NCBI RefSeq assembly: GCF_030124325.1
Contig: NZ_JASKLR010000011.1
Span: forward strand, 87,937 to 151,936
From: Sinorhizobium sp. 8-89
Lineage (GTDB): Bacteria; Pseudomonadota; Alphaproteobacteria; Rhizobiales; Rhizobiaceae
Length of the DNA: 64,000 bases
Direction of reading: 5' to 3'
Positions 28,688 through 37,808 of this stretch are shown in pieces (within the stretch, counting starts at the first letter, position 1; each line of letters opens with the position of its first letter). The notes under the pieces are model-generated. The model was given only the letters and a program-made list of their open reading frames with translations. It was not told where the DNA came from and did no database searches. A program made the position numbers and the translations under genes.

Positions 28688-29890
28688 TCACTTCACTTCG
28701 GTGGCGGGCTTTTCGCCGGCCTGACCCGAAGCATCGGCCTGTTCGGCCGCGGGTTTAGCGTTCGGATCCCATTCGGTGGGCTCCACCGGCGCGCCAGGAG
28801 CGGTCTTCTGGAAGCCCTCGACGATCACCTTTTCTCCGGGCTTCAGACCAGCGGTCACCTGCCAGCGCTCGCCGACCGTCCGTCCGAGCGTGACGTTGCG
28901 GAATTCGACCTTCTTGTCGGCGTTGAGGACATAGACCTGCGACTGGCCGGCATTGTTGCGCTGGACCGCCTGCTGCGGAACGGTGATGGCGTTCTTCTCT
29001 AGTCCCTGCTGGATCTGCACGCGCACATACATGCCCGGCAGCAGATCGTTATTCGGATTGGGGAACTCGCCGCGCAGCGTCACCTGGCCGGTGGTCGCAT
29101 CGACGGCAGCTTCGGAGAAGAGCAGCTTGCCCTTCAGCGAATAAGGCGTTCCGTCATCGAGGATGAGCTGGACTTCGGCTTCGTTGTCGGAGCTCATCAT
29201 CTGGCCGTCCTTGAGCGCCTTGCGCAGGCGGATGAGGTCGGTCGCGGACTGGGTGAAGTCGGCATAGATCGGATCGAGCTGCTGGATGGTTGCAAGGTTC
29301 TGCGTGTCGTTCGCACTGACGAGGGCGCCTTCAGTGATCAGCGCCCGACCGATGCGGCCGCTGATCGGCGCGGTTACGTTCGCATATTGCAGGTTGAGCT
29401 TCGCCTCGGCGAGACCCGCCTCGGCAATGCCGACATCGGCCTCGGCCTGAGCAAGCGCCGCGATCGCGTCGTCGAACTGCTGCACTGCCGCGAATTGTGC
29501 TTCCTTCAGCCGCGACTGCCGATCGGCGGTCCGCTTGGCCTGGTCGGCTACGGCCTGTGCCCGCTTTAGCGTCGCTTCGGCACTGTCGACCTTCACCTGA
29601 AACGGCGCCGGGTCGATCCGGTAGAGCACGTCGCCTTCCTTGACGATCGTGCCCTGCTCGAACACGCGCTCGACGACGATGCCGGAAACCCGCGGCCGGA
29701 CCTCGGCGATGCGCGTCGCAGTAATGCGGCCCGGCAGTTCGTTGGTGATCGGCAGGGCTTCAGCCACTGTCGTGTAGACGGCCACAGCCGCCGGTGGGAA
29801 CGCCGGAGCGGCTTGCTGTTCTTCGTTCTTCTGGCAGCCAGCAAGAAAAATCACAGTTGCCAGAGCCGCGGCCAATGTCGGTCGTTTCAT
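28688..29890 (-). CDS. smeA: RND efflux periplasmic adaptor (membrane fusion) lipoprotein
   Basis: The roughly 400-aa AcrA/MexA-type subunit links SmeB to the outer-membrane channel. Its signal ends in the lipobox LAGC, so it should be a lipoprotein. Two lipoyl half-motifs (RPRVSGIVVERVFEQGTIVKEGDVLYRIDPAPF and NVTAPISGRIG) flank a long coiled coil (about 95-165). Beta-barrel and membrane-proximal domains follow. The ATG at 29890 gives a 19-residue signal; several upstream in-frame ATGs (29899, 29911) are possible. The C-terminal tail is rich in Ala/Glu. Confidence 0.93.
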   Translation of the reverse strand: MKRPTLAAALATVIFLAGCQKNEEQQAAPAFPPAAVAVYTTVAEALPITNELPGRITATRIAEVRPRVSGIVVERVFEQGTIVKEGDVLYRIDPAPFQVKVDSAEATLKRAQAVADQAKRTADRQSRLKEAQFAAVQQFDDAIAALAQAEADVGIAEAGLAEAKLNLQYANVTAPISGRIGRALITEGALVSANDTQNLATIQQLDPIYADFTQSATDLIRLRKALKDGQMMSSDNEAEVQLILDDGTPYSLKGKLLFSEAAVDATTGQVTLRGEFPNPNNDLLPGMYVRVQIQQGLEKNAITVPQQAVQRNNAGQSQVYVLNADKKVEFRNVTLGRTVGERWQVTAGLKPGEKVIVEGFQKTAPGAPVEPTEWDPNAKPAAEQADASGQAGEKPATEVK

Positions 29891-30011
29891 GCGTCGCATC
29901 GCAATGTCCATAATCAAGGACCGCCCGCAGCCGTTGCACTTTGCAGTGTTGCGCGGTCCGAAAGTGAGATGAAGCGGATCCGGTATCGGCGTGGGAACAT
30001 ACCGGGGAGCT

Positions 30012-30036
30012 AATATACAGACACAAATGTATGTTA
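30012..30036 (-). promoter_or_regulatory. AcrR/TtgR-like operator in front of smeA
   Basis: On the minus strand TTAACATACATTTGTGTCTG followed by TATATT is nearly identical to the E. coli AcrR box (ACATACATTTGTGAATGTAT). The site lies about 120 bp before smeA and overlaps a TATATT -10-like hexamer, so bound SmeR could block transcription. Confidence 0.7.
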
Positions 30037-30083
30037 ATTTCTCCCGCAGTGCAACACCGATCCGATGTCACATGCAAGGAACG

Positions 30084-30126
30084 AAAAAGCCAACAGCCGC
30101 AGCACGTTCGGTGCTGCGGCTGTTGG
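30084..30126 (-). terminator. Rho-independent terminator of the GlcNAc transporter operon
   Basis: On the minus strand 16-bp perfect arms (CCAACAGCCGCAGCAC / GTGCTGCGGCTGTTGG, 5-base loop) are followed by CTTTTTCG. It lies about 90 bases past the stop codon of the ATPase gene. Confidence 0.88.
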
Positions 30127-30216
30127 TCATCACGCAGGCGTGATCTCGGCGTCCCCGTCTCTTGCGGGGGCCGGACAAGGAAAAGCGCGACGCGTTTTCC
30201 GCCCGCGCCGCCTGTT

Positions 30217-31227
30217 TTACCTGTCCGAATTGATCACGCGATCGTCCGTGCCGAAACGGTGCATGCTTCCGATGACCGGCGTCGCATAGACTATATTGTC
30301 CTCCGCATAGCGGTGTTCGCCGAAGAGCCGCACGGTGATCGTGCCGACGTTTTCCGTATCGAGATAGACGATCGTGTCGGCGCCGAGATGTTCGACGTGG
30401 ATGACCTTGCCCTTCCACTCGCCGCTCTCGCGGGAAAGCCCGATATGCTCGGGACGGATTCCGATCGTCTTGGCTTGCGCGTCGCCGAGCCGCTCGCCCT
30501 CGATGAAATTCATCTGCGGCGAGCCGATGAAGCCGCCGACGAAGACGTTGGCCGGGCGGTTATAGAGTTCCATCGGCGAACCGACCTGCTCGACGCGGCC
30601 GGCGTTCAGAACGACGATCTTGTCGGCGAGCGTCATCGCCTCGACCTGGTCATGGGTGACATAGATCATCGTCGCCTTGAGGCTGCGGTGCAGCCGGGCG
30701 ATCTCCAGGCGCGTATTGACGCGCAGCGCCGCATCGAGGTTCGACAGCGGCTCGTCGAAGAGGAACAGCTTTGGCTCGCGAACGATCGCACGGCCGATCG
30801 CCACGCGCTGCCGCTGGCCGCCCGAAAGCTCCGCCGGACGGCGTGCGAGATAAGGCTCCAGCGACAGCATGCCGGCCGCCTTGGAAACCTTCTCGTCGAT
30901 CTCCTTCTTCGGCGCGCCTGCCTGCTTCAGGCCAAGGCCCATGTTGTCCTTGACCGTCAGGTGCGGATAAAGCGCGTAGGACTGGAACACCATGGCAATG
31001 CCGCGCTTGGCCGGAGCGACATGGCCAACCTCCTCGCCGTCGATCTGCACGCTGCCCGAGGTGGCGTCCTCGAGTCCGGCAATGGTGCGCAACAGCGTCG
31101 ATTTTCCGCAGCCCGAGGGGCCGACGAAAATGACGAACTCGCCGTCCTTAACCTCGAGATCGATGCCTTTCAGCACCTCATGGCCGCCGAAGGCCTTGTG
31201 GATGGATTTGAGCTGCAGTGATCCCAC
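30217..31227 (-). CDS. Sugar ABC transporter ATP-binding protein (UgpC/MsmK type), probable GlcNAc importer
   Basis: The 336-aa CUT1-family ATPase has Walker [10 protein letters not shown] (about 36-44), a Q-loop in [10 protein letters not shown], signature LSGGQRQRV, Walker [13 protein letters not shown] and a switch His in YVTHDQ. The C-terminal OB/TOBE regulatory domain has [10 protein letters not shown]. It is the last gene of the operon SBP - permease - permease - oxidoreductase - ATPase. The S. meliloti counterpart is, as I recall, assigned to N-acetylglucosamine uptake from mutant fitness data. Confidence 0.92.
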   Translation of the reverse strand: MGSLQLKSIHKAFGGHEVLKGIDLEVKDGEFVIFVGPSGCGKSTLLRTIAGLEDATSGSVQIDGEEVGHVAPAKRGIAMVFQSYALYPHLTVKDNMGLGLKQAGAPKKEIDEKVSKAAGMLSLEPYLARRPAELSGGQRQRVAIGRAIVREPKLFLFDEPLSNLDAALRVNTRLEIARLHRSLKATMIYVTHDQVEAMTLADKIVVLNAGRVEQVGSPMELYNRPANVFVGGFIGSPQMNFIEGERLGDAQAKTIGIRPEHIGLSRESGEWKGKVIHVEHLGADTIVYLDTENVGTITVRLFGEHRYAEDNIVYATPVIGSMHRFGTDDRVINSDR

Positions 31228-31243
31228 GTGTTGCCCCTCTTGG

Positions 31244-32308
31244 TTAAAGCTTGACCGGCATGCCGGTGCGCACGCTTTCGTCCGCTGCCAGGCAGATGCG
31301 CAGAGATTGCACGGCGTCGTCCATGTGGCGGTCGAGATTGATGTTTTCGCTGATGGCCTTGAGCACGAAGGCCTGCTCGCGGTCGCAGAGTTCCTGGTGC
31401 CCCGGCTCCCCTTCCATGGTCAGGTCCTCGTCGGACTTGAGGAAGCGGCCATCCGGGCCGGTCGCGGCGTTGTGCACGCGAATGACGGCGGTCTTGGTAT
31501 GGACGTCGATGTCATCGGATTGGGCGTTCTGGTCCATGACGATCGACACCGATCCGTTCGGCGAGATCACGTCCTTCACGAAGAAGGCGGTTTCCGAGAT
31601 CATCGGGCCCCAACCGGCCTCGTACCAGCCGACCGACTTGTCGTCGAAGATCACCTGCAGATGCCCATAATTGTACATGTCCGGCGCCACCTCGTTGGAG
31701 AGGCGCAGGCCCATGCCGCGGACCTCGACCGGCCTGGCGTCGGTGATCTGGCACATGACGTCGACATAATGCACCCCGCAGTCGACGATCGGCGGCGTCG
31801 TCTGCATCAGCGACTTGTGCGTCGCCCAGGTCGGTCCGCTGGACTGCTGATTCAAGTTCATGCGGAAGACGTAAGGGCCGCCCAGCTTGCGCGCCTCCGC
31901 GATCAGCCGCATCCAGGAGGGGTGATGGCGCAGGATATAGCCGATCACCAGCTTGCGGCCATTGGCGCGGGCGCAGGCGACGACGCGTTCGGCATCGGCG
32001 ACGGTCGTTGCAAGCGGCTTTTCAACGAAGACATGCGCACCGGCTTCCATGGCCATGACGGCATAATCCGCATGGCTGTCGGAATAGGTGTTGATCGAGC
32101 AGAGCTCCGGCTTGAGCTCGGCGAGCGCCTCCGGAAAGGACGGCAGGATCTCGTAGCCGGAAAGCGCGTCGGGCAATGCGACCTTCGATCGATTGACCAG
32201 ACCGGCGATCTCGAAGCCGGGGTTTTCGTGGTAGGCGAGCGCGTGGCTGCGCCCCATATTGCCGAGGCCTGCGCAAAGAACGCGGACCGTGTTGACGGTT
32301 GAACTCAC
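31244..32308 (-). CDS. Gfo/Idh/MocA-family NAD(P)-dependent oxidoreductase
   Basis: The product is 354 aa. The Rossmann start [19 protein letters not shown] (about 7-25) is followed by EKPLATT and a C-terminal alpha/beta substrate domain with DCGVHYVD. The start is a GTG that overlaps the permease stop codon by 4 bases (GTGA) behind AGGAG, giving translational coupling; the open frame upstream to 32515 is antisense noise within the permease. Embedding of an oxidoreductase in an amino-sugar transporter operon suggests action on an imported sugar derivative. The substrate is unknown. Confidence 0.88.
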   Translation of the reverse strand: MSSTVNTVRVLCAGLGNMGRSHALAYHENPGFEIAGLVNRSKVALPDALSGYEILPSFPEALAELKPELCSINTYSDSHADYAVMAMEAGAHVFVEKPLATTVADAERVVACARANGRKLVIGYILRHHPSWMRLIAEARKLGGPYVFRMNLNQQSSGPTWATHKSLMQTTPPIVDCGVHYVDVMCQITDARPVEVRGMGLRLSNEVAPDMYNYGHLQVIFDDKSVGWYEAGWGPMISETAFFVKDVISPNGSVSIVMDQNAQSDDIDVHTKTAVIRVHNAATGPDGRFLKSDEDLTMEGEPGHQELCDREQAFVLKAISENINLDRHMDDAVQSLRICLAADESVRTGMPVKL

Positions 32309-33144
32309 TTGACTGCTCCTGCCGTGATGCCGCGGATCAGCTGCCGCGAGAAGATGACGTAGAGGACGAGTACGGGGAAGATCGCCAGAGACAGCGCGGA
32401 CAAGACCGCATTCCAGTTGGTCACGAACTGCCCGATGAAGATCTGCGAGCCGAGCGTCACCGTTTTCGTCGTCTCCGCCGGCGCCAGGATTAGCGGGAAC
32501 CAGAGATCGTTCCAAATCGGGATCATGGTGAAGACGGCGACTGTCGCCATGGCCGGGCGCACCAGCGGCAGCACCAGCCGGAAGAAGATCGCGTATTCCG
32601 AAAGCCCGTCGATGCGTCCCGCATTCTTGAGGTCATCCGATACGGTGCGCATGAATTCGGAAAGAATGAAGACGGCAAGCGGCAACCCCTGCGCCGTGTA
32701 GACGAGAATGAGTGCCGTCAGCGTGTTGACGAGGCCGGTCGCGACCATGCCCTGCAGGATAGCGACGGTGCCGAGGCGGATCGGGATCATGATGCCGAGC
32801 GCCAGATAGAGCCCCATCATGGCATTGCCGCGGAAGCGGTATTCGGACAGCGCGAAGGCGGCCATGGCGCCGAAGAGCAGGACGAGCGCGATCGAGACGA
32901 CCGTGACGATGGTGCTGTTCTGGAAATAGCCGACGAAGTCGCCCTGCTTCAGCACCGTCTCGTAGCCGATCAGGCTGAAGGTTTCCGGTGTCGGGATCGC
33001 CAAGGGCTCGCGGAAAATCGCGTTGCGGCTCTTGAACGAGTTGACGATCGTCAGGAACACCGGAAACAGCGCGACGAGCGTATAGGCGATCAGCGCGATG
33101 TGAACGCCGGCACTCCGGCCAAAGGAGGCGCGTGCTTTTGACAT
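32305..33144 (-). CDS. Carbohydrate ABC transporter permease (MalG type)
   Basis: This 279-aa inner-membrane subunit has six hydrophobic segments. The cytoplasmic EAA loop reads KNAGRIDGLSEYAIFFRLVLPLVRPA (about 185-210), which contacts the ATPase. The start segment IALIAYTLVALFPVFLTIVNSFK is the usual MalG N-terminal helix. It pairs with the MalF-type protein 13 bp upstream. Confidence 0.92.
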   Translation of the reverse strand: MSKARASFGRSAGVHIALIAYTLVALFPVFLTIVNSFKSRNAIFREPLAIPTPETFSLIGYETVLKQGDFVGYFQNSTIVTVVSIALVLLFGAMAAFALSEYRFRGNAMMGLYLALGIMIPIRLGTVAILQGMVATGLVNTLTALILVYTAQGLPLAVFILSEFMRTVSDDLKNAGRIDGLSEYAIFFRLVLPLVRPAMATVAVFTMIPIWNDLWFPLILAPAETTKTVTLGSQIFIGQFVTNWNAVLSALSLAIFPVLVLYVIFSRQLIRGITAGAVK

Positions 33145-33157
33145 TTCGGTTCCTCCC

Positions 33158-34108
33158 TTAGAACTGGTAGCGGCGCATGCGGCGCTGGATGACGAAGAGG
33201 TAGAGCGAGACGCCGGCGAGGATGATCACGAACATGATCGCCGCGATTGTCGCGCCCATCGACCGGTCGCCGAGCTGGAGCTGGAAACCGAAGAAGGTTC
33301 GGTAGAGCAGGGTGCCGAGGATGTCGGTCGACTTGTCCGGGCCGGCGAGCGCGCCCTGCACCGTGTAGATCAGGTCGAAGGCGTTGAAGTTGCCGACGAA
33401 GGTCAGGATCGAGACGATGCCGATCGCCGGCAGTATCAAGGGCAACTTGATCTTCCAGAACTGGCTCCAGCCCGTGACGCCATCGCATTCCGCAGCCTCG
33501 ATCACCTCGTCGGGAATATTGAGCAGGGCGGCGTAGATCAGCATCATCGGGATGCCGATATATTGCCAGACGGAGATCAGAGAGACCGCGATAAGCGCGG
33601 AATCGGGCTTACCGAGCCATGGCGCGAACAGCCACTTCAGGCCGACGACATCCAGCAGGGAAGGGGCCACGCCCCAGATCGGCGAAAGAATGAGCTTCCA
33701 GATGAAGCCGACGATGACGAAGGACAAGAGCGTCGGCAGGAAGATGGCGGTGCGATAGAAGGCGCTGAAGCGCAGCTTCGGGATCGACAGCATGGCCGCG
33801 AGCGCAATACCGATCGGGTTCTGCACGGCCATGTGGATCAGGAAGAAGACGAAATTGTTCTTGAGCGCGTTCCAGAAATCCGTCGCCCAGCGCGGGTCGC
33901 CGAAGAGCACCTTGAAATTGCCTAAGCCCACGAAGGTGTACTGGCCTTCGACCGTGTTGAAGAACGATTGCCGCAGCGTCTCGATCAGCGGCAGGATCAT
34001 CACCGCGGTATAGACGATCAGGGCCGGCAGCAGGAACACGAGGATATGCCAGCGCCGGGGACGCTTGATCTCGCTGATGTCCGTCGTTTTGGTATCGCTT
34101 GGGTTCAT
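33158..34108 (-). CDS. Carbohydrate ABC transporter permease (MalF type)
   Basis: The 316-aa inner-membrane subunit has six transmembrane helices, the first in HILVFLLPALIVYTAVMILPLIETL. The EAA loop is EAAECDGVTGWSQFWKIKLPLILP. The ATG at 34108 (MNPSDTKTT) is chosen; in-frame residues upstream to 34177 lack membrane-protein character. A 409-bp gap with two hairpins separates it from the binding-protein gene, which usually lowers permease expression relative to the binding protein. Confidence 0.9.
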   Translation of the reverse strand: MNPSDTKTTDISEIKRPRRWHILVFLLPALIVYTAVMILPLIETLRQSFFNTVEGQYTFVGLGNFKVLFGDPRWATDFWNALKNNFVFFLIHMAVQNPIGIALAAMLSIPKLRFSAFYRTAIFLPTLLSFVIVGFIWKLILSPIWGVAPSLLDVVGLKWLFAPWLGKPDSALIAVSLISVWQYIGIPMMLIYAALLNIPDEVIEAAECDGVTGWSQFWKIKLPLILPAIGIVSILTFVGNFNAFDLIYTVQGALAGPDKSTDILGTLLYRTFFGFQLQLGDRSMGATIAAIMFVIILAGVSLYLFVIQRRMRRYQF

Positions 34109-34517
34109 CGGCCTCTGGCCCGCTCTCAACTGGCTGGCCGTTATGGCACAGCTCCGATTAATGCAGCGCGCCCACATGACGCGCGAGGACGTCCCGGTCC
34201 CTTGATTCAGGCTATCCCTTCACGTTCGGCGATCTTGCCCGAACGCGGGATGTCCCGGTCATGATCGGTTCGCCCCTTGCGCCTCTCCAATGGAGCGTGG
34301 CGCGTGCCCAGCTGGGCCGAGCATGAAGGGGTGGCGCAGGCGAAGCACCACCATGACATGGGAAAATGCTGGCTAAGCCAGGCGCCCAGGTCCCTTCACG
34401 TCCGGCTTCGCACCGGACATCCAAACACAAATGCGGCGTCGTTCACAGCGCACGAGGGAAATTTCGTGCGAGGAGAAAGGGCGCGCTGCCGCGCGGGGTC
34501 GCGCGCCCTTTCCATGA
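34109..34517. other. Intergenic processing region with two hairpins
   Basis: No gene was seen. Just after the binding-protein stop codon lie two inverted repeats: GAAAGGGCGCGC / GCGCGCCCTTTC (34474-34512) and CGCACGA / TCGTGCG (34450-34470). Such stem-loops after a substrate-binding gene typically stabilise its mRNA or attenuate transcription into the permease genes. The rest of the stretch (34109-34449) shows nothing I can identify. Confidence 0.7.
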
Positions 34518-35777
34518 TTATTTGACGGGCTTGAACCAGCTGTCGAGGCCGTCCTGAAGCTTTTTGGCGGCCACTTCCGGCGTGTCGGTGCCGTTGATGA
34601 CATTGGCCGATTCGACCCAGGTCTCGTTCTCGAGGTTCGGCGTACCGCGCGCCAGGATCTGATAGGTCGAACGGATCGTCGGCTTGCACTTTTCGCGCCA
34701 GGAGACGAATTCCTGCGCGAGCGGATCGGTCATCTTCACCGGCGTCGAGTTCAGGCTGAAGAAGCCCGGGAGCGCGTTCGCGTAGATTTCCGCGAATTCC
34801 GGCGAAGCGACCCAGGTGAGGAAGGTCTTGCCAGCTTCGGCGTTCGGGCTCTTGGCGTTGAGGCCGATGCCGATATCGGTATGGTCGGAGATGTAGCAGG
34901 TGTCTCCGGCCTTCTTCACCGGCGGCGGGAAAGCGCCCATCTTGAATTGCGCCTGCGTGTTGAAGCCGGATATTTCCCACGAACCGGCGGGATAGATTGC
35001 CGCGCGGCCGAGCGTGAAGAGGTTCTGGCTGTCCGGATAGGTCTGCGCCTCGAAGCCGTCACCCAGGTAGTCCTTCCACTTGGCGAGCACGCGGTAGGGC
35101 TCGACCCAGGGCTCGTCCGTCAGCTTCTGCTCACCCTTGATCAGCGCCAGGCGGCCTTCCTCACCCTTCCAGTAGGTCGGGCCGATGTTCTGGTAGCCCA
35201 TGGTCGCAGCTTCCCAGAGGTCCTTGGTGCCCATCGCCATCGGGATATAGTTACCGTCGGCCTTGATCTTCTCGAGAACGGCAAAGAACTCTTCTTCGGT
35301 CGTCGGAACCGAAAGGCCGAGTTGGTCGAAGGCGTCCTTGTTGTAAATGAAGCCGTGGATGACCGAAGCCATGGGCACGCAGAAGGTTGTCTTGCCATCG
35401 TCGGTCGACCAGGCGGACTTCGCCACGTCGGAGAAGTTCTCCATGCCCGGCAAACTGGTCAGGTCGGCGAGGTGCTTCTTGTTGAAGAGTTCGAGCGAAG
35501 TGTCGAACGGGCGGCAGGTGATGAGGTCGCCTGCGGATCCGGCGTCGAGCTTGGCGTTCAAGGCTGCGTTGTATTCGGTCGGGGCGGACGGCGAGAAGAC
35601 GACCTTGATGCCAGGATTCTTTGCCTCGAAGGCGGGGATCAGCTTCTCCTGCCAGATCGCCAGGTCATCGTTGCGCCAGCTCTCGATCGTCAGCGTTACG
35701 TCCTGGGCCTGGGCAAGCCCGGCCGAGCCGAGAATGCTCGAGGCGAGCAGCAAGCCTTTCATTGTTGTACGGGTCAT
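34518..35777 (-). CDS. Periplasmic sugar-binding protein of the GlcNAc ABC transporter
   Basis: The 419-aa CUT1 solute-binding protein has a signal peptide (KGLLLASSILGSAGLAQA, cleavage before QDVTL). The mature part has the cluster-B fold pattern: LTIESWRNDDLAIWQEKLIPAFEAKNPGI, PSAPTEYNAALNAKL and, later, GRAAIYPAGSWEISGF. It is the first gene of the minus-strand transporter operon and lies 52 bp after murQ. Substrate assignment to N-acetylglucosamine rests on the surrounding nag genes and the remembered S. meliloti counterpart, not on residues in the pocket. Confidence 0.9.
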   Translation of the reverse strand: MTRTTMKGLLLASSILGSAGLAQAQDVTLTIESWRNDDLAIWQEKLIPAFEAKNPGIKVVFSPSAPTEYNAALNAKLDAGSAGDLITCRPFDTSLELFNKKHLADLTSLPGMENFSDVAKSAWSTDDGKTTFCVPMASVIHGFIYNKDAFDQLGLSVPTTEEEFFAVLEKIKADGNYIPMAMGTKDLWEAATMGYQNIGPTYWKGEEGRLALIKGEQKLTDEPWVEPYRVLAKWKDYLGDGFEAQTYPDSQNLFTLGRAAIYPAGSWEISGFNTQAQFKMGAFPPPVKKAGDTCYISDHTDIGIGLNAKSPNAEAGKTFLTWVASPEFAEIYANALPGFFSLNSTPVKMTDPLAQEFVSWREKCKPTIRSTYQILARGTPNLENETWVESANVINGTDTPEVAAKKLQDGLDSWFKPVK

Positions 35778-35829
35778 GCATGTTCTCCCTTTTTATAAGC
35801 GCCGCCAAGGCGCGGTTTGGATCCCAGTT

Positions 35830-36729
35830 TTATCGGGGCGAGACGATTTCGATCGCCTGGCGCAAATTCTGATTGGCGTTTTTGAGCGCGGCTTCGGCGG
35901 CGGCGATATCCCCGGCCCCGGAAGCGAGCAGGATCGCGATCTTGACCGAACCCGACGCCGCCTTGATCAGTCGGCCTGCCTCGGCAGCGCTGACGCCGGT
36001 GATGTCGCAGACGATGCGCATTGCACGCCCTTGCAGCTTGATATTGTCTGCACGCAGATTGACCATGTGGCCGTCGAGCACATGGCCGAGATGAATGCCG
36101 ACAAGCGTCGAAAACATGTTGAAGGCGATCTTCTGCGCCGTGCCGGCGCCCATACGTGTCGAGCCGGATACGACTTCCGGCGGCGTTTGTAAGAGGATCG
36201 AGACGTCGGCGCCCTTGAAGAGGGGCGCGGCGGCATTGTTGGCCATGGCGATGACTTTGGCGCCGCGCTTCTTCGCCTCGTCGGCGGCAGCGAGCGCATA
36301 AGGCGTAGAGCCGCTGGCGGAGACGGAGATGAGGCAGTCACCGGCAGTAATTCCGGCATTGCGCGCATCCGCACGCGCAAGGTCCATGTCGTCTTCATAG
36401 CCGCCAGCGAGATCGGCGAGGCTTGCCGCGCCGCCGGCGAGAAGAATGATGATCTGTTTCTGCGGAATGCCGTAGGTTCCCGGCAGTTCGAGCGCGTCCG
36501 CCATGGCCATCAGACCCGAACTTCCCGCACCCGCATAGGCGAGCCGCCCGCCGGCGGAAAGAACTTGCGCCGCAAGCGCTGCTGCGGCCGAGATCTGCTC
36601 GATCGCTGCATCGACCGATTTCGCCGCCGCCTGCTGACCGGAGGCGAGCAGTCGAAGTGCCAGCGCCGGATGCATAACATCCAGGCCCTTGGCGTTGTCG
36701 TGGCGCTCTTCGGTCTTCGCTGACGGCAT
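35830..36729 (-). CDS. murQ: N-acetylmuramic acid 6-phosphate etherase
   Basis: The enzyme (299 aa) cleaves the lactyl ether of MurNAc-6-phosphate to GlcNAc-6-phosphate and D-lactate. It has the SIS-domain core AYAGAGSSGLMAMADALELPGTYGIP, with a candidate catalytic Glu in LELPG. A second Glu sits in GGYEDDMD, and SASGSTPYALAA and GSTRMGAGTAQKIAFN follow. It is the first gene of the minus-strand block, upstream of the binding protein, and the ATG at 36729 starts MPSAKTEERHD. It links MurNAc recovery to the GlcNAc pathway next door. Confidence 0.92.
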   Translation of the reverse strand: MPSAKTEERHDNAKGLDVMHPALALRLLASGQQAAAKSVDAAIEQISAAAALAAQVLSAGGRLAYAGAGSSGLMAMADALELPGTYGIPQKQIIILLAGGAASLADLAGGYEDDMDLARADARNAGITAGDCLISVSASGSTPYALAAADEAKKRGAKVIAMANNAAAPLFKGADVSILLQTPPEVVSGSTRMGAGTAQKIAFNMFSTLVGIHLGHVLDGHMVNLRADNIKLQGRAMRIVCDITGVSAAEAGRLIKAASGSVKIAILLASGAGDIAAAEAALKNANQNLRQAIEIVSPR

Positions 36730-36926
36730 GCGCTGTGTCTCCTCTTCGTGAATTAATGCCAAAAAAATACCAATTGTCTAGGAGAATTTTAATTTTTATG
36801 GCTTGGATCGGCAAATGCTGAAAAATTTCGCGAAAAAACAACGGTTTATTTCAAATGTTAGCTGCCTGAAGAAATCTTGCTTGGTTATTGGTCTTTTTTT
36901 GGTATCTTGTCCATGCGGAGGTGCCC
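36730..36926. promoter_or_regulatory. Divergent promoter region with candidate GntR (NagR-like) sites
   Basis: The 197-bp AT-rich region lies between murQ and the amino-sugar kinase gene. Half-sites with the TTGGT-A/C core occur as ATACCAATTGTCT (36768-36780), ATTGGTCT (36885-36892) and TTGGTATC (36898-36905). The last two flank a T-run just before the kinase ribosome site GGAGGTG. Such sites would allow the GntR product encoded 900 bp downstream to control both directions. The exact operator is not resolved. Confidence 0.45.
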
Positions 36927-37808
36927 ATGACGTTTTATCTGATCGGAATCGATGGTGGCGGAACGAGCTGCCGCGCGGCCGTGGCTGGGCCGGACGGCCG
37001 AATTCTCGGTCGCGGAAAGTCTGGTGCCGCAAACATCCTGACCGATCCGGAGACGGCGCTTGCGAATATAGCGGGGGCCTCGCGGGCCGCCTTTGAAGAT
37101 GCCGGTCTTGATCCGGCCGGGATCGCGTCTGCAAGCGCAATCGTCGGCGTTGCGGGCCACAATGTCGGTGATGCTGTGCATTATGTGAAGCGGCGCCTCC
37201 CCTTTGCGGTGGCGGAAATCGAGTCCGATGGACTGATTGCGCTCCAGGGCGCGCTCGGAGGCAAGGACGGCGCAGTCGCCATTCTCGGAACCGGCACCAT
37301 CTATATCGCGCGCAATGGCGAGGCCGTGAGCTATGTCGGCGGCTGGGGCTTCACGATCGGCGACCATGGCAGCGGTGCGCGCATCGGTCATGCGCTGTTG
37401 CAGGAAAGCCTGCTCGCCTTCGATGGCATTCACGAGGGCTCGCCGGTAACCGATTCCGTTATGACGGAATTCAATAATGATCCGAGGGACGTGGTCGACT
37501 TTGCGCGGCTTGCCAAGCCCGGCGAATTCGGACGCTACGCCCCACGCGTCTTCGAACATGCTGAACGCGGCGATGCCGTGGCGCTGCGCTTGCTGAAGGC
37601 TGCCGCTACCACGGTCGACGAGGCGCTCGACGTGGTTGTATCGAGAGGAAGTGAGCGGCTCTGCCTGCTTGGCGGCTTGGCACCGCTTTATCGTCCGTGG
37701 CTTGCCGAACGCCACCAGAAGCACTTTGTCGAAGCGGAGGCGGATGCCTTGACCGGAGCAGTGGCGCTGGCCGCCGCGCGTTTCGGTTCCACGGAGGTTG
37801 GCGCATGA
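36927..37808 (+). CDS. BadF/BadG/BcrA-type amino-sugar kinase (GlcNAc, possibly MurNAc)
   Basis: The 293-aa ASKHA-fold kinase starts FYLIGIDGGGTSCRAAVAG (phosphate-1 motif). It contains VAILGTGTIYIARNG, the adenosine-side WGFTIGDHGSGARIGHALLQ (about 138-157) and LCLLGGLAPLY. This is the family of human-type GlcNAc kinase and of clostridial MurK, which accepts both MurNAc and GlcNAc. Its position beside murQ, nagA and a deaminase makes sugar phosphorylation after ABC uptake the likely role. The ATG has GGAGGTG six bases away and its stop overlaps the GntR start. Confidence 0.87.
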   Translation: MTFYLIGIDGGGTSCRAAVAGPDGRILGRGKSGAANILTDPETALANIAGASRAAFEDAGLDPAGIASASAIVGVAGHNVGDAVHYVKRRLPFAVAEIESDGLIALQGALGGKDGAVAILGTGTIYIARNGEAVSYVGGWGFTIGDHGSGARIGHALLQESLLAFDGIHEGSPVTDSVMTEFNNDPRDVVDFARLAKPGEFGRYAPRVFEHAERGDAVALRLLKAAATTVDEALDVVVSRGSERLCLLGGLAPLYRPWLAERHQKHFVEAEADALTGAVALAAARFGSTEVGA

